From: Streptomyces sp. NBC_01275
GTDB taxonomy: Bacteria > Actinomycetota > Actinomycetes > Streptomycetales > Streptomycetaceae
Assembly: GCF_026340655.1 (NCBI RefSeq)
Contig: NZ_JAPEOZ010000001.1
Span: 6,386,001-6,450,000 of the forward strand
DNA: 64,000 nt
Direction: 5' to 3'
This document shows positions 61,709 to 64,000 of this stretch, piece after piece. A model generated the notes under the pieces. That model was not told the DNA's origin, did no database searches, and worked only from the letters and a program-made list of their open reading frames with translations. Made by a program: the position numbers and the translations under genes. Position 1 is the first letter of the stretch. Each line of letters opens with the position of its first letter.

Positions 61709-61832
61709 ACCCGGCTTCCTCGGACCGTGCGCGTCACTCGAATGTGCTAATCCGCGGGTGATACGCCCGCACAGCCACCCCTCGCCACCCTAGGCTCCGG
61801 AGCCTGGACGGGCACGGCTTGGGGGAGGCGCC

Positions 61833-63152
61833 ATGGAGGGAGTGCCGGCGCGGGCGCGCGGATACGTCGCCTCTGTCGCCCTCGGCGCCCTGGCCTGCGT
61901 GTCCCCGCTCGCGGACCCGCACGCGCACGTGCGGGCCCCCTGGTGGGCCGTCGGACTGCTCGCCGCCCTGTACGCAGGGGGCGAGCAGATCGCCCGGCGC
62001 CGGTTCGCCGGCACCTTCTCCCCCGTGCTCCTCGCCGGGGCCTTCCTGCTGCCGCCGCCCGCGGCCGCGCTCGTCCCGTTGCCGGGGGCCCTGTTCTCGT
62101 ACGTCGAGCAGGGCCCCTTCGCGCTGCGCCGCGGCTGGCGGGCCGCCCGGTCCTCCCTCGCGGTGTGGGCCGCCTCGACGGTGCACTGGGCGCTCGGCGG
62201 GCGGGACGCCGTGGTCGACTCCGACGTGCCGTACGCGCTGCTGCCGGCGGGCGCGGCCGTGCTGGTGTTCTGCGCCGCGCTCGCCCTCCTGGACGGCGGG
62301 ATGCTCGGCCTCGCCGAGGGGCTGCCGCCGTGGCGGGTCTGCCGGGGCCTGTTCCTGCGCTCCCTCGCGCCCCTCGCCGTGCACGGGCTGGCCGGGCTGA
62401 TGATGGCCGTGCTCTGGCGCAGCCCGTACGGGCCGGTCGCCGCGCTGCTCGTGCTGTTCCCGATGGGCGTGTCCTGGTGGGTGTTCGCGCAGTACCACCG
62501 GGAGCGCGCCGCCCACCAGGCGACGATCCGCGCGCTGGTGCAGGCCGTCGACCTCAAGGACGGGTACACGCGCGGGCACAGCGAACGGGTCGGACAGGCC
62601 TCGATGCTGATCGCGCGCGAGCTGGGCATGGACGACGCCCGCGTCGAGCTGCTGCGCTTCGCAGGCATCCTGCACGACGTCGGCAAGCTCGGCGTGCCCA
62701 CCCGGCTGCTGCGCAAGGACGGGCCGCTGACCCCCGAGGAGCGGCGCGTGATCGAGCTGCACCCGGAGTACGGGCACGAGATCACCCGTGGCATCTCCTT
62801 CCTCGGCGAGGCCCGCTCGGCGATCCTCCACCACCACGAGCGCATCGACGGCAGCGGCTACCCGTACGGGCTGGCGGGCGGTCAGATCCCGGAGCCGGCC
62901 CGGGTGGTCGCCGTCGCGGACGCCTTCGACGCGATGACGTCCACCCGGTCCTACAGCAGGGCCCGGCCGGTGGACGCGGCCCTGGCGGAGCTGCGGCGGT
63001 GCGCGGGGGCCCAGTTCGACCCCCGGATGGTCACGGCCCTGGCGCGGGTCGTGGAACGGGACGGCTGGCATCCCGTGGTCACCGCCGACGACCCCCCGGC
63101 CGCCGTCCCGCCCCAGCCCGCCGGCCCGGACCGCCCGGGAGTACGCCGATGA
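61833..63152 (+). CDS. Membrane HD-GYP domain phosphohydrolase
   Basis: 439 residues. Six to seven N-terminal hydrophobic segments (about 8-220) precede an HD-GYP domain: DLKDGYTRGHSERVG, LHDVGKLGVP (HD), HPEYGHEI, HHHERIDGSGYPYGLAG (the GYP turn) and VADAFDAMTS. Such proteins hydrolyse cyclic dinucleotides; the full metal set is visible. ATG 61833 has GGGGGAGG at 5-nt spacing; TAGGCT (61791-61796) may be its -10. A 12-codon mini-ORF separates it from the next HD protein. Confidence 0.9.
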   Translation: MEGVPARARGYVASVALGALACVSPLADPHAHVRAPWWAVGLLAALYAGGEQIARRRFAGTFSPVLLAGAFLLPPPAAALVPLPGALFSYVEQGPFALRRGWRAARSSLAVWAASTVHWALGGRDAVVDSDVPYALLPAGAAVLVFCAALALLDGGMLGLAEGLPPWRVCRGLFLRSLAPLAVHGLAGLMMAVLWRSPYGPVAALLVLFPMGVSWWVFAQYHRERAAHQATIRALVQAVDLKDGYTRGHSERVGQASMLIARELGMDDARVELLRFAGILHDVGKLGVPTRLLRKDGPLTPEERRVIELHPEYGHEITRGISFLGEARSAILHHHERIDGSGYPYGLAGGQIPEPARVVAVADAFDAMTSTRSYSRARPVDAALAELRRCAGAQFDPRMVTALARVVERDGWHPVVTADDPPAAVPPQPAGPDRPGVRR

Positions 63153-63187
63153 GCCCCGCCCCCGGCCACTCGGGAGAACGCCGATGA
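63149..63187 (+). CDS. 12-codon linking ORF between two HD genes
   Basis: ATG 63149 overlaps the HD-GYP stop; the ORF's own stop (63185-63187) overlaps the next ATG at 63184. The two junctions share the near-identical 17-mer CGGGAG(T/A)ACGCCGATGA, so this is a 35-bp tandem duplication that created a translated bridge. It probably has no product function. Confidence 0.4.
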   Translation: MSPAPGHSGERR

Positions 63188-64000
63188 CCTCCCGTCGCCC
63201 CTGCCGCTCTCTCCTCGTGCTGCACTCCACGGCCGCTCTCCTCGCCGCCGGATCCCTCCTCGTCACCTTCCGTCACGGCGTCGAGGAGCGGCCCGTCGCC
63301 CTGGCCTTCGGGGTCCTCGTCGCCGTCGGCGAGCTGACCCTTCCCCGCTCCCGGTTCCGGCCCGGGCCCCGGGAGGCCGCGCCGCTCGGGGCCGCCGGGT
63401 CGTTGTCGTACGCGCTGCTCGGCGAGCACGCCGGGCATCCCACGCATCACGGGGTCGCCCAGGTCGTGGCGGTCGTCGTGGCCGCCTCGCTGCTGGGCTG
63501 TGTGCCGCAGCTCGCCCGGGGGCAGGGGCCCGTCCTGGACCATCTGGCCCGGCGCGTCCTGGCCGTCGGGTTCGCCGCGGTCTGCTTCCAGCCCCTCTAC
63601 AACCATGGGATGTTCGACCGCTGGCGGGGCCCCGGGTACGCGCTGCTGCTGCTCGCGCTGCTGGTCCTGACCGTGCTGTGCGACGCCGTGGTCGCCGCCG
63701 CGCTGGCCCGCTCCCGCACCGGCTGGCCCTTCGCCCCGCTGCTCCGCGACGAACTGCGGTCGGTGCCCGGCATCGGGTCGGCGGTGTGCGCGACGGGCGC
63801 GGTGATGGCGCTGGCGGTGGCCGTGGTCGGACTCTGGGCGCTGCCCGTGTTCTGTGTGCCGCTGCTGCTCACCCAGCTGTCCCTGCGCCGCTACGCGGCC
63901 GTCCGCGCCACCTACCGGCAGACCATCGCCTCCCTCGCCCGTGCCACCGAGATCGCCGGATACACCCCGGCCGGGCACGCCCGCCGGGTCGCCGCCCTCA
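63184..64000 (+). CDS. Second membrane HD-domain protein, 3' truncated by window end
   Basis: The first 272 residues are visible. They comprise about seven hydrophobic segments and then the beginning of an HD domain (LARATEIAGYTPAGHARRVAAL), which matches the start of the HD domain in the previous gene. The rest lies past the window. ATG 63184 is coupled to the preceding genes. Tandem arrangement and similar layout suggest a duplicated pair, perhaps acting as a heterodimer; whether the metal-binding HD residues are intact cannot be seen. Confidence 0.8.
   Translation, partial: MTSRRPCRSLLVLHSTAALLAAGSLLVTFRHGVEERPVALAFGVLVAVGELTLPRSRFRPGPREAAPLGAAGSLSYALLGEHAGHPTHHGVAQVVAVVVAASLLGCVPQLARGQGPVLDHLARRVLAVGFAAVCFQPLYNHGMFDRWRGPGYALLLLALLVLTVLCDAVVAAALARSRTGWPFAPLLRDELRSVPGIGSAVCATGAVMALAVAVVGLWALPVFCVPLLLTQLSLRRYAAVRATYRQTIASLARATEIAGYTPAGHARRVAAL

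Overview
The window reads as a core-chromosome segment of a Streptomyces. Third codon positions are almost all G or C, nearly every gap is short, and the gene order matches the conserved actinobacterial block running from moeZ through adnAB, nudC, mycoredoxin, uvrD2, wblC/whiB7, an ABC1 kinase, a Lon/PDZ protein and UPF0182. In Streptomyces this block continues to hisN, aroA and sigR-rsrA. Species cannot be fixed from sequence alone. No insertion sequence, prophage, integrase or CRISPR array was seen.

Layout. 1-2684: end of an oligopeptide ABC importer (permease cut by the window edge, plus a fused double ATPase). 2920-8236: an overlapping operon encoding a DUF3492/PelF-like glycosyltransferase, a membrane protein, an NAD-dependent epimerase and a spherulin-4-type putative glycosidase, which looks like a reduced Pel-like exopolysaccharide locus. 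8300-9478: moeZ behind a sigma-R type promoter. 9544-15609 (minus): two lipoprotein alpha/beta hydrolases and a large kinase-like/flippase-like membrane protein. 15796-28825: DNA-repair block with an alkyltransferase-like protein, AdnA, AdnB, an M20 dipeptidase, NudC, mycoredoxin (minus strand, own sigma-R promoter) and UvrD2. 28839-30175: wblC with a WblC-type promoter, a long upstream ORF and an intrinsic terminator ahead of wblC. 30322-43499: small zinc-ribbon protein, ABC1 kinase, ThiF-like protein, YgjP-type metalloprotease, TerD-AIM24 fusion plus two AIM24 proteins, Nudix and DUF2342 metalloprotease, SDR, MoaE, Lon/PDZ protease and PPA1309. 43652-49170: UPF0182 giant membrane protein, then a Sel1-repeat protein between two identical initiator tRNA genes. 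49220-52605: a nitrate/sulfonate-type ABC importer and a Fur-family regulator. 52908-58851: CBS protein, HisN, TetR, SMR exporter, RsgA, AroA, M50 protease. 58902-60409: YedK/HMCES and a hydrolase. 60555-61708: sigR-rsrA. 61833-64000: two HD-GYP membrane proteins, the second cut by the window edge.

How parts may work together. The thiol-stress sigma factor SigR, its redox anti-sigma RsrA and three matches to its promoter (before sigR, moeZ and the mycoredoxin gene) all lie here, as does WblC, the ribosome-antibiotic response activator known in Streptomyces to feed into sigR. The window therefore holds both regulators and several effectors of a linked thiol/antibiotic response. Many genes appear leaderless: a -10 box sits 6-7 nt before the start codon. 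Short GC-rich tandem repeats (12-19 bp) occur repeatedly, both inside protein linkers and between genes.
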